This document shows positions 9,937-18,960 of a stretch of DNA of 64,000 nt, piece by piece (the stretch's first letter is position 1; every line of letters starts with the position of its first letter). A program made the translations under genes and the position numbers. Location of the stretch: the NCBI GenBank assembly GCA_023423895.1, contig JAFAER010000097.1, positions 1 through 64,000 on the forward strand, read 5' to 3'. The stretch is from Pseudomonadota bacterium. Lineage in GTDB: Bacteria; Myxococcota_A; Polyangia; Polyangiales; Polyangiaceae. The notes beneath the pieces are model-generated. The model was not told where the DNA came from and searched no databases. It saw only the letters and a program-made list of their open reading frames with translations.

Positions 9937-11007
9937 CTATTTGCACTGCGCCGGGTCGGCGGGCGTGCATTTGCCGCCGATGCATTCGGCGAAGATGTCA
10001 CAGCGCGCTGCGTTGTCGTCCTCGTCGTCGTCGGTGCATGCCGCTCCGTCCGGAAGGGGATCGACGCACTTGCCCGGTACGACCGCGAGCTCGCCCGGCT
10101 CGGAGCCTGGCCCGAACTGGAGCCCAGCGCAGTGCCCCCGTTCGCACACGCGCGTCAGGTCGCACGCCTCGCCGGCCTTCATCGCGACGTAGGGCGCACA
10201 CTTTTTCTCGGTGCTGCAGCCGAGACCCTTTCCGCATTCGTCGAACTTGCACTCCGCTCCCGCGGCCAGCGGCGCAGCGCACTTGTTCGCGATGCATCTC
10301 AGATCGCTCTGGCAGTCGCCGCTCGAATCGCAGTCCGCTCCGGCACCGCCGGGCGCAGTGCACACGGGTGTGTTCCCTTCGAAGGAGCATTCGAGCCCGG
10401 TTTCGCAACGGACGATCTCGCCAGGTGCCGAGCACGCCTCACCGGCCTTGGCGATCTTGACCGCGACGCACTTGCCACCGCTACTGCTGTCGGAGAGGCA
10501 CTCGGCGCCGTCGACACATTCGTACGAGCCGTCTCCGGTGCACGGTTCGCCGATAGCGGCCCGCGGCGCGCACTTCCCGCAGCTCGAGCTCGGCTCGGTC
10601 TTGCACGCGCCGCTCTTGCACTGGTAGCTCTCGCCGCACGCCGCGCCGTCCTCGAGCGTTCCACCGGTGAGCTCGCAATCGGCATCCGCCATGCCGCCGC
10701 AGGTAGCCGACGAGATCGCGCGCGCGCAGGCCGACACCTGCCCCGCGACGTTCGTCGCGCCGGGCGCGGTGAGCGCGCGGGCGCAGGCCGCTTGCAGCCG
10801 GTCCCGGGTGTTCGTGAGCGCGGGGACCGGAACGTCACCGCAACGATCGGCATACGCGACGAGCGCGTTCACGTATTCGGCGCACGCGCCGCTACCACCG
10901 CCGCCACCGTTCTCGCCACCGCTCGATCCGCCGTCGCACGCTGCAAGCACGACGAGGAGACACGAAAGAGCACCGCCCGACGTAAGGAGCCTGGTCATAT
11001 GCGTCAT
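9937..11007 (-). CDS. Cysteine-rich lipoprotein
   Basis: A 356-residue lipoprotein: signal peptide with lipobox LAAC near residue 24, a Gly/Ser-rich spacer, then a helical region with sparse cysteines, then dense cysteine pairs to the C-terminus (CTGDGSYECVDGAEC, CDSSGDCQSDLRC, CGKGLGC). It is a clear paralogue of the next gene (11209-12303): both share the plan CG(D/G)...TRD/FR.LQAACARALTAPG-like helix, a CELTxGxLxDGAxC segment and a final CxGGxC motif. ATG 11007 or 10998 could be the start. Probably a disulfide-stabilised surface protein; no function is known. The two genes are about 200 bp apart and may form one transcription unit with the upstream glycosyltransferase operon. Confidence 0.78.
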   Translation of the reverse strand: MTHMTRLLTSGGALSCLLVVLAACDGGSSGGENGGGGGSGACAEYVNALVAYADRCGDVPVPALTNTRDRLQAACARALTAPGATNVAGQVSACARAISSATCGGMADADCELTGGTLEDGAACGESYQCKSGACKTEPSSSCGKCAPRAAIGEPCTGDGSYECVDGAECLSDSSSGGKCVAVKIAKAGEACSAPGEIVRCETGLECSFEGNTPVCTAPGGAGADCDSSGDCQSDLRCIANKCAAPLAAGAECKFDECGKGLGCSTEKKCAPYVAMKAGEACDLTRVCERGHCAGLQFGPGSEPGELAVVPGKCVDPLPDGAACTDDDEDDNAARCDIFAECIGGKCTPADPAQCK

Positions 11008-11208
11008 CGATCGAGCTGTAGCGCAAGACGCATGCGCGCGGCCAGAACACGGAAAGTCGCGCACTTGGCGGCCGCGCATCCCGGTGTGTATATGACACGC
11101 CCGTCATCACGCGTGAACACGCGGCTACGCTCGTCGCGCGACGACTCGCCGACGTGGTGCCGGCGAGTCGTCGGGACGGTCCGACGGTCCGTCACTTGGG
11201 CTCGTTCG

Positions 11209-12303
11209 TCAGTGACAGGCGCTCGCGTCCGGGTACACGCAGTGGCCGCCGAGGCAGCGAGCGAAGTGGTCACAGATGAGACCACTCTGGGCTTGCTCGG
11301 AGCCGCACGCATTGCCGTCCGCAATCGGATCGATACACGTCGCCGGCCCTGCAGGAACCGCCTTGCCGTCTTTGCCCTCCTCGACCCGCTGGACGCATCG
11401 TCCGCGCTCGCAGCGCCGGATCGCGTCGCACTCCTGTCCGGACGCGACGTAGACGACCTTCTTGCAGGTCCCGTCGCATCCGAGACCATCGGCGCACTCG
11501 TCGAAGACCGTGCACGCCTCGCCCTCCTTCGGACGTGTCGAGCACTTCCCGGAGCGACACACGAGACCGATCTTGCAGGTTCCAGAGTTCTCGCATGCGG
11601 CCCCTTCGCCCTTGTTGGCGACGCAGGTGCCGCTCGTGGCGTTCTCGCCCTCGGTCTTGCAGTGCAGGCCGATGTTGCAGAACTTCTCGTTCGTACACTC
11701 TTCACCTGCGCTCGAGAGCTTCCAGACCGAGCACTTTCCGGTCTGCGTCGGACCGTCGAAATCGCAGCTCGCGATCTCGCCGTCGCCGAACGCACAATCG
11801 AGCGGCAGCGAACACTCCCCGCCTGCTTCCACGAGGGGCGCGCACTTTCCGCAGGCCGACGCGTCGAGCTTGCAGTGGAGGCTCGCGCACTGCGAGCGCG
11901 CCGCACAGCTCGCGCCGTCGGGAAGCGATCCGGGCGTCAGCTCGCACTCAGGAATCACCGCGTCGCAGGCGGCGTTCCGGCGGAGCTCGGAGCAGCGCGC
12001 GCGGGACTCCCTGAGCCCCTCGGCTCCTGGGGCGGAGAGCTCTCGAGCGCATACCTTGCGAAAGCGCTGAATCGCCGACTGTGAGTCGATGAGGATGCCG
12101 CCACAACGGTGCGTCCACGCGACCTGTGCCAGGTACAGATCGTCACACGCCTTCTCGTCGGCGGTGAGGGGAGCGGCCGGGCCCTTCGAAGGATCGCCGT
12201 TGTCGTTCCCGGCGTTGCCCTTCTTACCTTCAGCGTCGCTCCCGCATGCGCCGAGCACGAACAGCAAGAGCGTGGTGACGGACATGACATTGGTGCGAGT
12301 CAT
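11209..12303 (-). CDS. Cysteine-rich lipoprotein, paralogue of the downstream gene
   Basis: A 364-residue lipoprotein with lipobox LGAC (Cys about 20), a short charged linker and a cysteine-dense C-terminal half containing CELTPGSLPDGASC, CGKCAPLVEAGGEC, CKIGLVC and CLGGHC. It aligns along its length with the protein encoded at 9937-11007, so the pair probably arose by tandem duplication followed by strong divergence. ATG 12303 and ATG 12285 are both possible starts. Either start lies inside the 3' end of the glycosyltransferase gene (12230-13954), so the two genes overlap by 56-74 nt and are likely translationally coupled. Function unknown. Confidence 0.77.
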   Translation of the reverse strand: MTRTNVMSVTTLLLFVLGACGSDAEGKKGNAGNDNGDPSKGPAAPLTADEKACDDLYLAQVAWTHRCGGILIDSQSAIQRFRKVCARELSAPGAEGLRESRARCSELRRNAACDAVIPECELTPGSLPDGASCAARSQCASLHCKLDASACGKCAPLVEAGGECSLPLDCAFGDGEIASCDFDGPTQTGKCSVWKLSSAGEECTNEKFCNIGLHCKTEGENATSGTCVANKGEGAACENSGTCKIGLVCRSGKCSTRPKEGEACTVFDECADGLGCDGTCKKVVYVASGQECDAIRRCERGRCVQRVEEGKDGKAVPAGPATCIDPIADGNACGSEQAQSGLICDHFARCLGGHCVYPDASACH

Positions 12304-13954
12304 GGCCCGCACCGGTCGCAAGCTCCGTGCGAGCGGCGAGCGACGAGACTCGCCCGCGATCGTCGCGCCAAGTGCTCGCGATCGTCGTGCGCGGCGCGAG
12401 CGGCGTGCGCTCGGCGCGCTGCCGGCGTGAGTAGAGATACAGGTCGAACACGCGTGCGGTCCTGCCGCCGCGGATCGTGCGCACGCGGCTCTGGGCGACA
12501 CGTACGTGGGCGGGCAGCTGTTCGGCGCCGTCTCCACCGAACCGGTTGTCCGTGACGAAGAGGACGTTGTCGGCATGACGCCACGTATCGCGCGGAAGCC
12601 AGCGATCGAAGTCGTCGGGGATCGGCGTCGCGCAGCCGACGCGTACACCGGGGAGCGCGGCGTGCAGCTGCGCGCAGACGGTCCAGTGCGGACCGACGAC
12701 GACGACCTCGCGGCCCTCGGGATCGAACGGTGTCGCTGCGACCGCCATCTGGTCGCGCACGGCTTCAATCGCCTGTGGCCATCCGTAGAGCTCGCTCGCG
12801 ATGTCCATCTTCGGATCGGCGCTCTCGGGTAGCAGGCGCGCCGACGCGGGGATGAGGACCCAGACGTGCGCTGCGAGCGTGAACGCTCCCGCAACGGCGA
12901 CCGCGGGCACGACGATGCGTCTGCGAACGAACGCCGTTTCTTCGGCGGCGCGGCGCGCGGCATGGATGGGCAGCGCGAGGAGCGGCGGCGCGATCCAGTG
13001 CGGCTCGGCGACGGGGCTCCAGATGCAGAGGAGGGCGAGCGGTACGATCGGCAGCGCGAACGACCAGAAGAGGACCCGCGCGGTCACATCGTCGTTGCGA
13101 CGGCGTACGAGGTCGCGTGCGACGAGTACGGCGAGCGCGAAGACGACGGGCGACAGATAGAGGAGCTGTCCACCGACGAGCGCGCCGAGGTTCTTCAGCG
13201 CGAGGCCAGCGCCTTGCTGCGTGTCGACGAAGCGGTGCCGGAGCATCGGCCAACCGAGCCGAGCCTCGTAGAGGACGAACGGCACGACGACGACCGCGCC
13301 CGCGCCGAGCCCCGCCCACGGCCAGAGAGAACGCGCAGCGCGCACCGAACCGGGCGCGGCGTGCGAGCGCGCGACCTGTACGTAGACGACGGTGAGCGCG
13401 GCGAGCAGCAAGAACCCGGAGACCTTTGCCGATGCCGCAACGCCTGCGACGAGACCCGCTCCGAGGAGGGCGCCGGCGGTCTTCGCCGACGGAATGAAGC
13501 GCTGCGAGGTCGGCGCTCCGTCCTGCCCCGGAACGTTGGGTGAGAGGCCGACGATCGCGAGGCCGAGCGCGGCGAGCCACAGGAGCGCGAGCAGCAGGTC
13601 CGGCGTCAGCGCGAAGAGGCCGATGGCGACCTCGGGGACGAGCGCGACGACGAGGCCTGCGATGACCGACGGACGCTTCGCAGCGCCTGCCGCGCGCGCG
13701 ACCGCGACGACGATCCAGGGGACGAGCGTCGCGAGCACCGCGGTGACCACGTGCGTGCGCGCGGGCGTAGGGACCGCGCCCTCGCCGATGGCGCGCGCAA
13801 CGAGGCCGACGAGCCCGGGATGATCGAGGTACGCGGGCTGAGGATGGATGGCCCACGACGCGTAGAGGGCTTCGCTGTCGCCGTACCCGATGCGTGACGC
13901 TGCCCAGAGCCGCAGCCCGAACAGGACGATGCTGACGGCGAAGAGGGCGACCAT
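12230..13954 (-). CDS. GT39-type membrane glycosyltransferase (ArnT/PMT-like)
   Basis: A 574-residue multi-pass protein of the lipid-linked-sugar transferase type (GT-C fold, glycosyltransferase family 39). The acidic catalytic motif of the first periplasmic loop is represented by RIGYGDSEALY (about 21-31), followed by the LDHPGL block typical of this group. About ten hydrophobic segments span residues 1-370; a soluble C-terminal domain follows. Position directly after lpxB suggests that it adds a sugar to lipid A or to another envelope lipid, but this is inference. ATG 13954 lies 44 nt after lpxB. The last ~65 residues are Arg-rich, overlap the next gene and may be an unconserved tail. Confidence 0.78.
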   Translation of the reverse strand: MVALFAVSIVLFGLRLWAASRIGYGDSEALYASWAIHPQPAYLDHPGLVGLVARAIGEGAVPTPARTHVVTAVLATLVPWIVVAVARAAGAAKRPSVIAGLVVALVPEVAIGLFALTPDLLLALLWLAALGLAIVGLSPNVPGQDGAPTSQRFIPSAKTAGALLGAGLVAGVAASAKVSGFLLLAALTVVYVQVARSHAAPGSVRAARSLWPWAGLGAGAVVVVPFVLYEARLGWPMLRHRFVDTQQGAGLALKNLGALVGGQLLYLSPVVFALAVLVARDLVRRRNDDVTARVLFWSFALPIVPLALLCIWSPVAEPHWIAPPLLALPIHAARRAAEETAFVRRRIVVPAVAVAGAFTLAAHVWVLIPASARLLPESADPKMDIASELYGWPQAIEAVRDQMAVAATPFDPEGREVVVVGPHWTVCAQLHAALPGVRVGCATPIPDDFDRWLPRDTWRHADNVLFVTDNRFGGDGAEQLPAHVRVAQSRVRTIRGGRTARVFDLYLYSRRQRAERTPLAPRTTIASTWRDDRGRVSSLAARTELATGAGHDSHQCHVRHHALAVRARRMRERR

Positions 13955-13998
13955 GATGGATGGTGGATTCGGGCGCTCCGGCGTTCCAGCAGGGATCC

Positions 13999-15165
13999 TC
14001 AGGAAGCCTGTCTTCCGCGGGATCCGGTCGCTCGTGCAGCGAGCCACGGTTCGAGCATCCGCGCGACCTCGCGGGACGGGCTGGGGTGCTCTCCGAGGAC
14101 CTGTTCGACCTCCGTGCACGCTGCAAGGAACGTGACGCGTTCGTCGAGAACGTGCGCCAGTGTGTCGGCGATCCGACTCGGCGCGGCATTGCGCTGCAGC
14201 AGCTCGGGAAACGCGTTGCGGCCGAGGAGAATGTTCGGCAACGCGACGAATCGCGTCTTCAGCAGCGCCCGCGCGCCGACCTCGGTCGCCCATCCGACGC
14301 GGTAGCAGACGACTGGGATGACGCGCGCGAGGGCGCACTCGAGCGACGCCGTTCCCGAGGCGCAGAGCGCGGCATCGAACGCCGGCAGCGCGTAGCCAAT
14401 CCCGGCGCGCGAGTCGACGTCGACGGTCTCGACCTCGTGGGCCCGCGCCAGGTCCTTTGCCCAGGTGCGTGTGCGATCGTCGAGGCTCGCCGCGAGCATC
14501 ACGCGAGCATCGACGCTGGCGCGATCGCGACGGACCGATTCGTAGCCGATCAGCATCGGCTCGAGCAGGCGGCGCACCTCGTGCGGTCTGCTTCCCGGCA
14601 GGATCGCGACGGCCCATGCGAACGGCGTCATGCCCAGCAGCTCGCGCGCGGCGACACGGTGCTCGGGGCCACGTCGGTCTTCGAGCGACGGATGCCCGAC
14701 GTAGCGCGCGTCCACGCCGAGCGCGCGCCAGAGCGGCTCTTCGAACGGCAGCATCACCGCGAGCCGATCGAGATGACGCCGGAGCGGCTCTGCCCGGCTC
14801 GCGCGCCACGCCCAGATCTGAGGAGCGCCGTACCAGAGGACGCGCGTTCCTTCGCTCCACAAGATCGGAGCGAGCCGCGCGTTGAACTCGGTGTAGTTGA
14901 CGAGAAGGGCTGCGCCTGGACGGCGTCGGCGGATCGCTGCCCGGATCTTGCCGTAGGCGACTCCGACGCCGTAGGCGCGCCGCGCGACCTCGGTCAGGCC
15001 GAGCGCCGTCACCCCGCGGAGATCGGCGAGCAGCTCGACGCCCTCGCGTTCGAGAGCGCCGCCGCCCATCCCGAACGCATGCACGCCCCGGAGCTTCGCA
15101 AGGACGGCTGCGGCTGCACGATCCCCGGATGCCTCGCCGGCGACGACGAGGAGGTCGCGGTTCAC
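13999..15165 (-). CDS. lpxB: Lipid-A-disaccharide synthase
   Basis: A 388-residue GT19 glycosyltransferase that joins UDP-2,3-diacylglucosamine to lipid X to make the lipid A disaccharide, at the inner face of the inner membrane. Diagnostic features are the N-terminal VVAGEASGD, the MGGGALEREG segment, the YGAPQIWAWR block and the YVGHP motif. Length matches the family. The start is GTG 15165, overlapping the rnd stop by 4 nt, so the two are translationally coupled. Presence of lpxB implies a lipid A-containing outer membrane. Other lpx genes are not in the window. Confidence 0.92.
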   Translation of the reverse strand: MNRDLLVVAGEASGDRAAAAVLAKLRGVHAFGMGGGALEREGVELLADLRGVTALGLTEVARRAYGVGVAYGKIRAAIRRRRPGAALLVNYTEFNARLAPILWSEGTRVLWYGAPQIWAWRASRAEPLRRHLDRLAVMLPFEEPLWRALGVDARYVGHPSLEDRRGPEHRVAARELLGMTPFAWAVAILPGSRPHEVRRLLEPMLIGYESVRRDRASVDARVMLAASLDDRTRTWAKDLARAHEVETVDVDSRAGIGYALPAFDAALCASGTASLECALARVIPVVCYRVGWATEVGARALLKTRFVALPNILLGRNAFPELLQRNAAPSRIADTLAHVLDERVTFLAACTEVEQVLGEHPSPSREVARMLEPWLAARATGSRGRQAS

Positions 15166-16394
15166 CCGACCTCCATACCGTCGTCCGTCGCGACCGCACC
15201 TGCGCTCGCCCCGTTCGGCGAGCTTGCGGCGAGCGCCGTCTGGAGCGCCAGCCCGTCACGTTCGACCCGGAATGGTCCGATGCCGGGCACGGCCGCGATC
15301 TGCTCGAGCGTGGCTTCTTCGGGCAGGTCGGCGAGATCCTGGAGGCAGTGCCCCGGAAGCACCACCTGTTCGTCGACGCCCCGCTTCTTGGCTTCGGCCT
15401 TCCGCCAGCTCGTGAGACGCGCTTCACGCGCTCGGCGCGCCTTGATGACGGTGCTCGGCAGGCGCGGGCGTTCCAGCATCGCGCGCTCTTCGTCCGGAAC
15501 CGCGCCTCGGTCGGCGATCCCTGCGGTGACGGCCTCGAGCATCGACGGCGCGAGCGACCGCGCGCGGCTCCCGCCCAGGGCGCCCTTGATTCGAGCGAGG
15601 TCTGCCATCGTTCGCGGCTTTGCACGCGCGATGGCGAAGAGGACGTCTGGACCGAGCACCTTGTAAGGAGGGACGTCGAGCTTCTTCGCCTTGTTCTCGC
15701 GCAGCTCCGCGAGCCGACGCAGGATCGGCAAATCGTCCTTCGGCACGCGGTCGATGCCCTTGAGACGGATGTACGGCGGTCGCGGATCGACGGTGTCGAC
15801 TGACGCCGCGGCCTGCGCCAGTCGGTAACGCGTCTCCTCCTCGACGGCGTCGCCGATCCCGCGGTCCGCGACCTCCCGCCATAGCCGCTCGGCGAGCGCA
15901 TCGAGGTGAAGCACGTCCTCCGCGAGGTAGTGGAGGTGCAGCGGCTCGAGCGGGCGCTGCGTCCAGTCGTGATGCTGGAGCTTCTTGTCCATCGCGATGC
16001 CGAGCTCGCTCGACAGCAGGGATGCGAGCCCGGTCGCGGTTCGGCCGAGCATGCGGGCGGCGAGGGACGTGTCGAGCACGTTCGCGAGTGGGAGCTGGCT
16101 CTCTGCGAGGATGCGAGCGTCGAACGCGACGTCGTGGATGATCTTGCGTGGACCATCGGGGCCGAGCACGTCCGAGAGCGGGCCGAGCGGCGTCGTGAGC
16201 GTGTCGACGACGATGACCTCGTCGGCGGTCGCGAGCTGCATCGTGCAGAGGGTTGCTCTGTACTTGAAGAGCCCGTTCGACTCGATGTCGACGGCGACGC
16301 GGCTCGCGCGCGAGAGGCGAGCGGCGACGGCGCGCAGCTCATCCTCGCGGGTGACGAGGAGAACAGGGGGACGAGTGACGGCGTCGGCGATCAA
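15162..16394 (-). CDS. rnd: Ribonuclease D-type 3'-5' exonuclease
   Basis: A 410-residue protein with a DEDD exonuclease domain followed by helical HRDC regions, as in RNase D, which trims the 3' ends of tRNA and other small RNAs. Catalytic segments visible are VAVDIESNG (D36, E38), HDVAFDARIL (about 89-98) and YLAEDVLHLDAL (YxxxD motif). The middle has an HRDC-like block (LRRLAELRENKAKK) and the C-terminus carries a second, GIGPFR-containing helix-hairpin segment. The listed start is TTG 16394, preceded by GAAGGG only two bases away, so the exact start is uncertain. First gene of the run with lpxB and the glycosyltransferase. Confidence 0.88.
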   Translation of the reverse strand: MIADAVTRPPVLLVTREDELRAVAARLSRASRVAVDIESNGLFKYRATLCTMQLATADEVIVVDTLTTPLGPLSDVLGPDGPRKIIHDVAFDARILAESQLPLANVLDTSLAARMLGRTATGLASLLSSELGIAMDKKLQHHDWTQRPLEPLHLHYLAEDVLHLDALAERLWREVADRGIGDAVEEETRYRLAQAAASVDTVDPRPPYIRLKGIDRVPKDDLPILRRLAELRENKAKKLDVPPYKVLGPDVLFAIARAKPRTMADLARIKGALGGSRARSLAPSMLEAVTAGIADRGAVPDEERAMLERPRLPSTVIKARRAREARLTSWRKAEAKKRGVDEQVVLPGHCLQDLADLPEEATLEQIAAVPGIGPFRVERDGLALQTALAASSPNGASAGAVATDDGMEVG

Positions 16395-16415
16395 GGCCCT
16401 TCGTCTACCAGATCT

Positions 16416-16438
16416 GGACCAGGGCTGTTACCTGGTCC
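16416..16438. promoter_or_regulatory. 8-bp inverted repeat with 7-nt loop upstream of rnd
   Basis: GGACCAGG-GCTGTTA-CCTGGTCC is a perfect 8-bp stem lying 22-44 nt before the rnd start and downstream of the 16571-17278 gene on the same strand. It could be an operator, a leader hairpin or a terminator; no run of U follows, so an intrinsic terminator is not well supported. Confidence 0.4.
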
Positions 16439-16570
16439 GGTACCTGGTTCGAAGGCCTGGCTCGCCCGAACACGGCGTGGACGGCGAGCGCGAGCGCTCC
16501 GCTTGCGATGCACGAAACGAAGGCCGGCGTCGCGGACACGTACGCACGGCGCGCACGCACGGCCTCGCCC

Positions 16571-17278
16571 TCACTTCGTCGGTGTCGTCGGTGCAGGATG
16601 CAGGCGCTTCCACGCGACGGAGATCTCGCGCGTGGCGTCGTCGAACGGCTTGTCGTGCATCACGTCCTGCGCGAGCCGAAGCTTCTGGGCCTCGGAGAGC
16701 CCGCCGGTGACGCCGGCTTGCGGGGCGCTCTGTGGCTGGACGCCACCGGAGACCGGCGGAGCTTGCGTCGCGGCGGCATTCTTCGGCGGAAGCAGCATCC
16801 CGACGGACATCGACCGGATGAGCCGCCGCTGCTTCGTCTTCTCGTCGATGACGATGGGGTATTGTCCCTGCGCTCGAGCGGACACCTCGTAGACGCCACC
16901 CGCCTTGAACTTGCGGAGGAAGAGGAGCGAGGCCTTGTCCTTCACGAAGACCGGCTCGCCGTCCACGAGCTGACCGACCTTGCCGACCACGCCGCCCATC
17001 GTGCGGACGTAGCCGTCGGCGCCTGCGCCGAGATCGCCGGCGACACCCTGATCGACGTGCACCTTCGTGTACGTGTAGATGCGGCCGTCCTCCCAGACGC
17101 TGGTCTGCTCGCCGGGCGTGATGACCGCCACGGCGTCGGCGTCCTTCACGAGGTTGTCGAACGCAACTGCGATCGAGACGGAGGCGGAAGCGTCGCTCGG
17201 GACGAGGAGCGCCGCCCCCGGGAGGCAAAGCGCACAGCCGAGGAGCGCACGAGCAAGGGCACTTCGAAGCGAGACCAT
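16571..17278 (-). CDS. Secreted protein of unknown function
   Basis: A 235-residue protein with a clear signal peptide (LARALLGCALCLPGAALLVPSDASA region ending near residue 30). The mature part begins SVSIAVAFDNLVKDADAVAVITPGEQ and contains TSVWEDGRIYTYTKVHVDQG, as in a predicted all-beta secreted domain seen in other myxobacteria; a Pro/Gln/Ala-rich linker and a helical C-terminus follow. No catalytic motif was recognised. I use ATG 17278; an in-frame TTG sits two codons upstream. It is flanked by fabH on one side and the rnd operon on the other, all on the minus strand, but gaps of more than 170 bp argue against one operon. Confidence 0.7.
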   Translation of the reverse strand: MVSLRSALARALLGCALCLPGAALLVPSDASASVSIAVAFDNLVKDADAVAVITPGEQTSVWEDGRIYTYTKVHVDQGVAGDLGAGADGYVRTMGGVVGKVGQLVDGEPVFVKDKASLLFLRKFKAGGVYEVSARAQGQYPIVIDEKTKQRRLIRSMSVGMLLPPKNAAATQAPPVSGGVQPQSAPQAGVTGGLSEAQKLRLAQDVMHDKPFDDATREISVAWKRLHPAPTTPTK

Positions 17279-17437
17279 GCCCAAACGGTAGCACGGAGGA
17301 CGGCCGGAGGCCGGCCGGCTGAGGCCCGGCCGTGAGCCCGCAGCCCCGAAACGCCGCGGTGCGCGTGCCCTGCCGGTCGATGCGGACGGGCCGCGGCCGC
17401 GGACGTCTCTCTCCGGCCGCGGCGCGGCGGCATGGTT

Positions 17438-17465
17438 CGGCTACCGGCTACCGGCTACCGGCTAC
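17438..17465. repeat. Four tandem copies of CGGCTAC overlapping the fabH stop codon
   Basis: Four perfect 7-bp units end at 17465. The fabH stop codon (17462-17464) lies inside the last unit. A change in copy number would alter the 3' flank rather than the protein. Confidence 0.85.
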
Positions 17466-18514
17466 CAGCGGACGAGCGCGCAGCCCCAGTGGATGCCCGC
17501 CCCGAGGGCGAGGAGCATGTTCAGCTCGCCCTTCTTGAGCTTGCCCTCACGGGTGCACTCGTCGATGAGGATCGGGATCGTCCCGGCGCTCGTGTTGCCG
17601 AAGCGATCGATGTTCATCGGCATCTTCGCCTCGGGCACGCCGAGGTGCTCGCGGACGTACTTGTTGATGCGGTAGTTCGCCTGGTGGGCGAGGAACCAGT
17701 CGATCTTGTCGATCGGGATCTTGGCTTCTTCACAGAGCTCGCGTGCGGTCTGCGGGAGCTTCGTGACGGCGAACTTGAAGAGCTCGCGGCCGTCCATCCG
17801 CGGAATGTGCGCCTGCTCGTCCCAGTGCCGGGCCTTCCAGTACGGGCGGGTCCGGAAGCCGCCGCCGGGGACGTAGAGCGTCTCGGCGAAACGCCCGTCG
17901 GTGTGGACCTTCGAGGCAACGAGGCCGGCGTCGCGATCGGTCGCGCGGAAGACGAGCGCTCCGGCGCCGTCACCGAAGAGCACGGCGAGCGCGCGATGCT
18001 CGTTCGCGCGGGCGCGGGCCTCCGGCGTCGCGTCGGCGTCGGACTTGCCGTCCACGATGTCCCAGTCTTCCCACGGCATGAAGCCGGCGTGCGCCTCGGC
18101 GCCGACGACGAGGATCGTTTTGGCGACCCCGCCCTTGATGAGCCCGTCGACGAGCTGCAGCGCGAAGATCATCGCTGCGCACTGCTGACGGATGTCGAGC
18201 GCGGGCACACCCTCGATGCCGAGCTTCGCTCCGAGCACGGCCCCAGAGCCCGGGAACACGTAGTCGGGCGTCATGGTCGCGAAAATGATGTAGTCGACGT
18301 CCTTCGGCGAGATGCGCGCAGCCTCGAGCGCACGCTTGCTCGCCTCGAAGGCGAAGTCGCTCGCCGCCTGACCTTCACCCGCGAAGTGACGCTGCCGGAT
18401 GCCCGAGCGCTGGAAGATCCAGTCGTCCGAGGTGTCCATCACCTTCGAAAGTCGCTCGTTGGGCACCGGCGACCCGGGCACGTAGTGACCTGTTCCGATG
18501 AGCTCGAAACCCAT
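17462..18514 (-). CDS. fabH: 3-oxoacyl-ACP synthase III (KAS III family)
   Basis: A 350-residue thiolase-fold enzyme that condenses an acyl-CoA starter with malonyl-ACP to begin fatty acid synthesis. The catalytic triad is visible: Cys112 in DIRQQCAAM, His277 in FLAHQANYRI and Asn307 in GNTSAG, with the GDGAGA block at about 181. It is slightly longer than E. coli FabH (317 residues), with extra residues around 150-175 and 220-240, as in FabH-like proteins of actinobacteria and myxobacteria that may use unusual starters. ATG 18514 is preceded by GAGGAG at good spacing. No other fab genes are nearby, so a role in a secondary or branched-chain pathway is possible. Confidence 0.88.
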   Translation of the reverse strand: MGFELIGTGHYVPGSPVPNERLSKVMDTSDDWIFQRSGIRQRHFAGEGQAASDFAFEASKRALEAARISPKDVDYIIFATMTPDYVFPGSGAVLGAKLGIEGVPALDIRQQCAAMIFALQLVDGLIKGGVAKTILVVGAEAHAGFMPWEDWDIVDGKSDADATPEARARANEHRALAVLFGDGAGALVFRATDRDAGLVASKVHTDGRFAETLYVPGGGFRTRPYWKARHWDEQAHIPRMDGRELFKFAVTKLPQTARELCEEAKIPIDKIDWFLAHQANYRINKYVREHLGVPEAKMPMNIDRFGNTSAGTIPILIDECTREGKLKKGELNMLLALGAGIHWGCALVRW

Positions 18515-18960
18515 ACGATGCTCCTCTTAGCGAGCCGCGCGCGGGAGGTCGACCCCGAACGCGCAACTCCTCGCGATTGTGGCCAAACCGTGACGGAGCG
18601 GATGGGTTGGCGGGGCTCGGCGGCGAAGCTCGCGTGACGGCCGAGCTTTTCGTCGATGGCTGACCCGCATCATGAGTCTCCAACGGTCGCGAGCGGTCCA
18701 GCCGTTGCGCTCGCTGACGTCCTCGAGCGCGGGCTGCGGGCCGGTTGCGTTCTGCGAGGCGTCTTCGGGAAGCGACAGGTGCTCACGCTCGACGCTGCCG
18801 GTGCACGTCGTCGTGAACGTTCCACGGGTGACGCATCGCCCACCGCTTCCGACGACCGTGCCGGAACGACAAAGCTGCGCGTCACGATATCCGCCGACCG
18901 CGGCCGAGGTGCCGGATTGCCACCATTGCCGCTCGGCCCGCGTGGCGATACGCATCGGAC
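18515..18960. other. Intergenic stretch between divergent fabH and the 18961 gene
   Basis: Presumably holds both promoters. Open frames on both strands cross it but have weaker third-position G/C than the flanking genes; I see no convincing gene, repeat or hairpin. Confidence 0.5.

Noticed and set aside
13955..16342. Upstream half of a 1370-residue minus-strand frame containing the glycosyltransferase
   Set aside because: That half runs through lpxB and rnd in another frame, is Arg/Ser-rich and lacks motifs; the real gene starts at 13954.
18527..18955. Minus-strand frame with a cysteine-containing product between fabH and the 18961 gene
   Set aside because: Codon bias is weaker than in neighbouring genes, the sequence has no recognisable motif, and the start lies only 5 bp from a divergent start codon.
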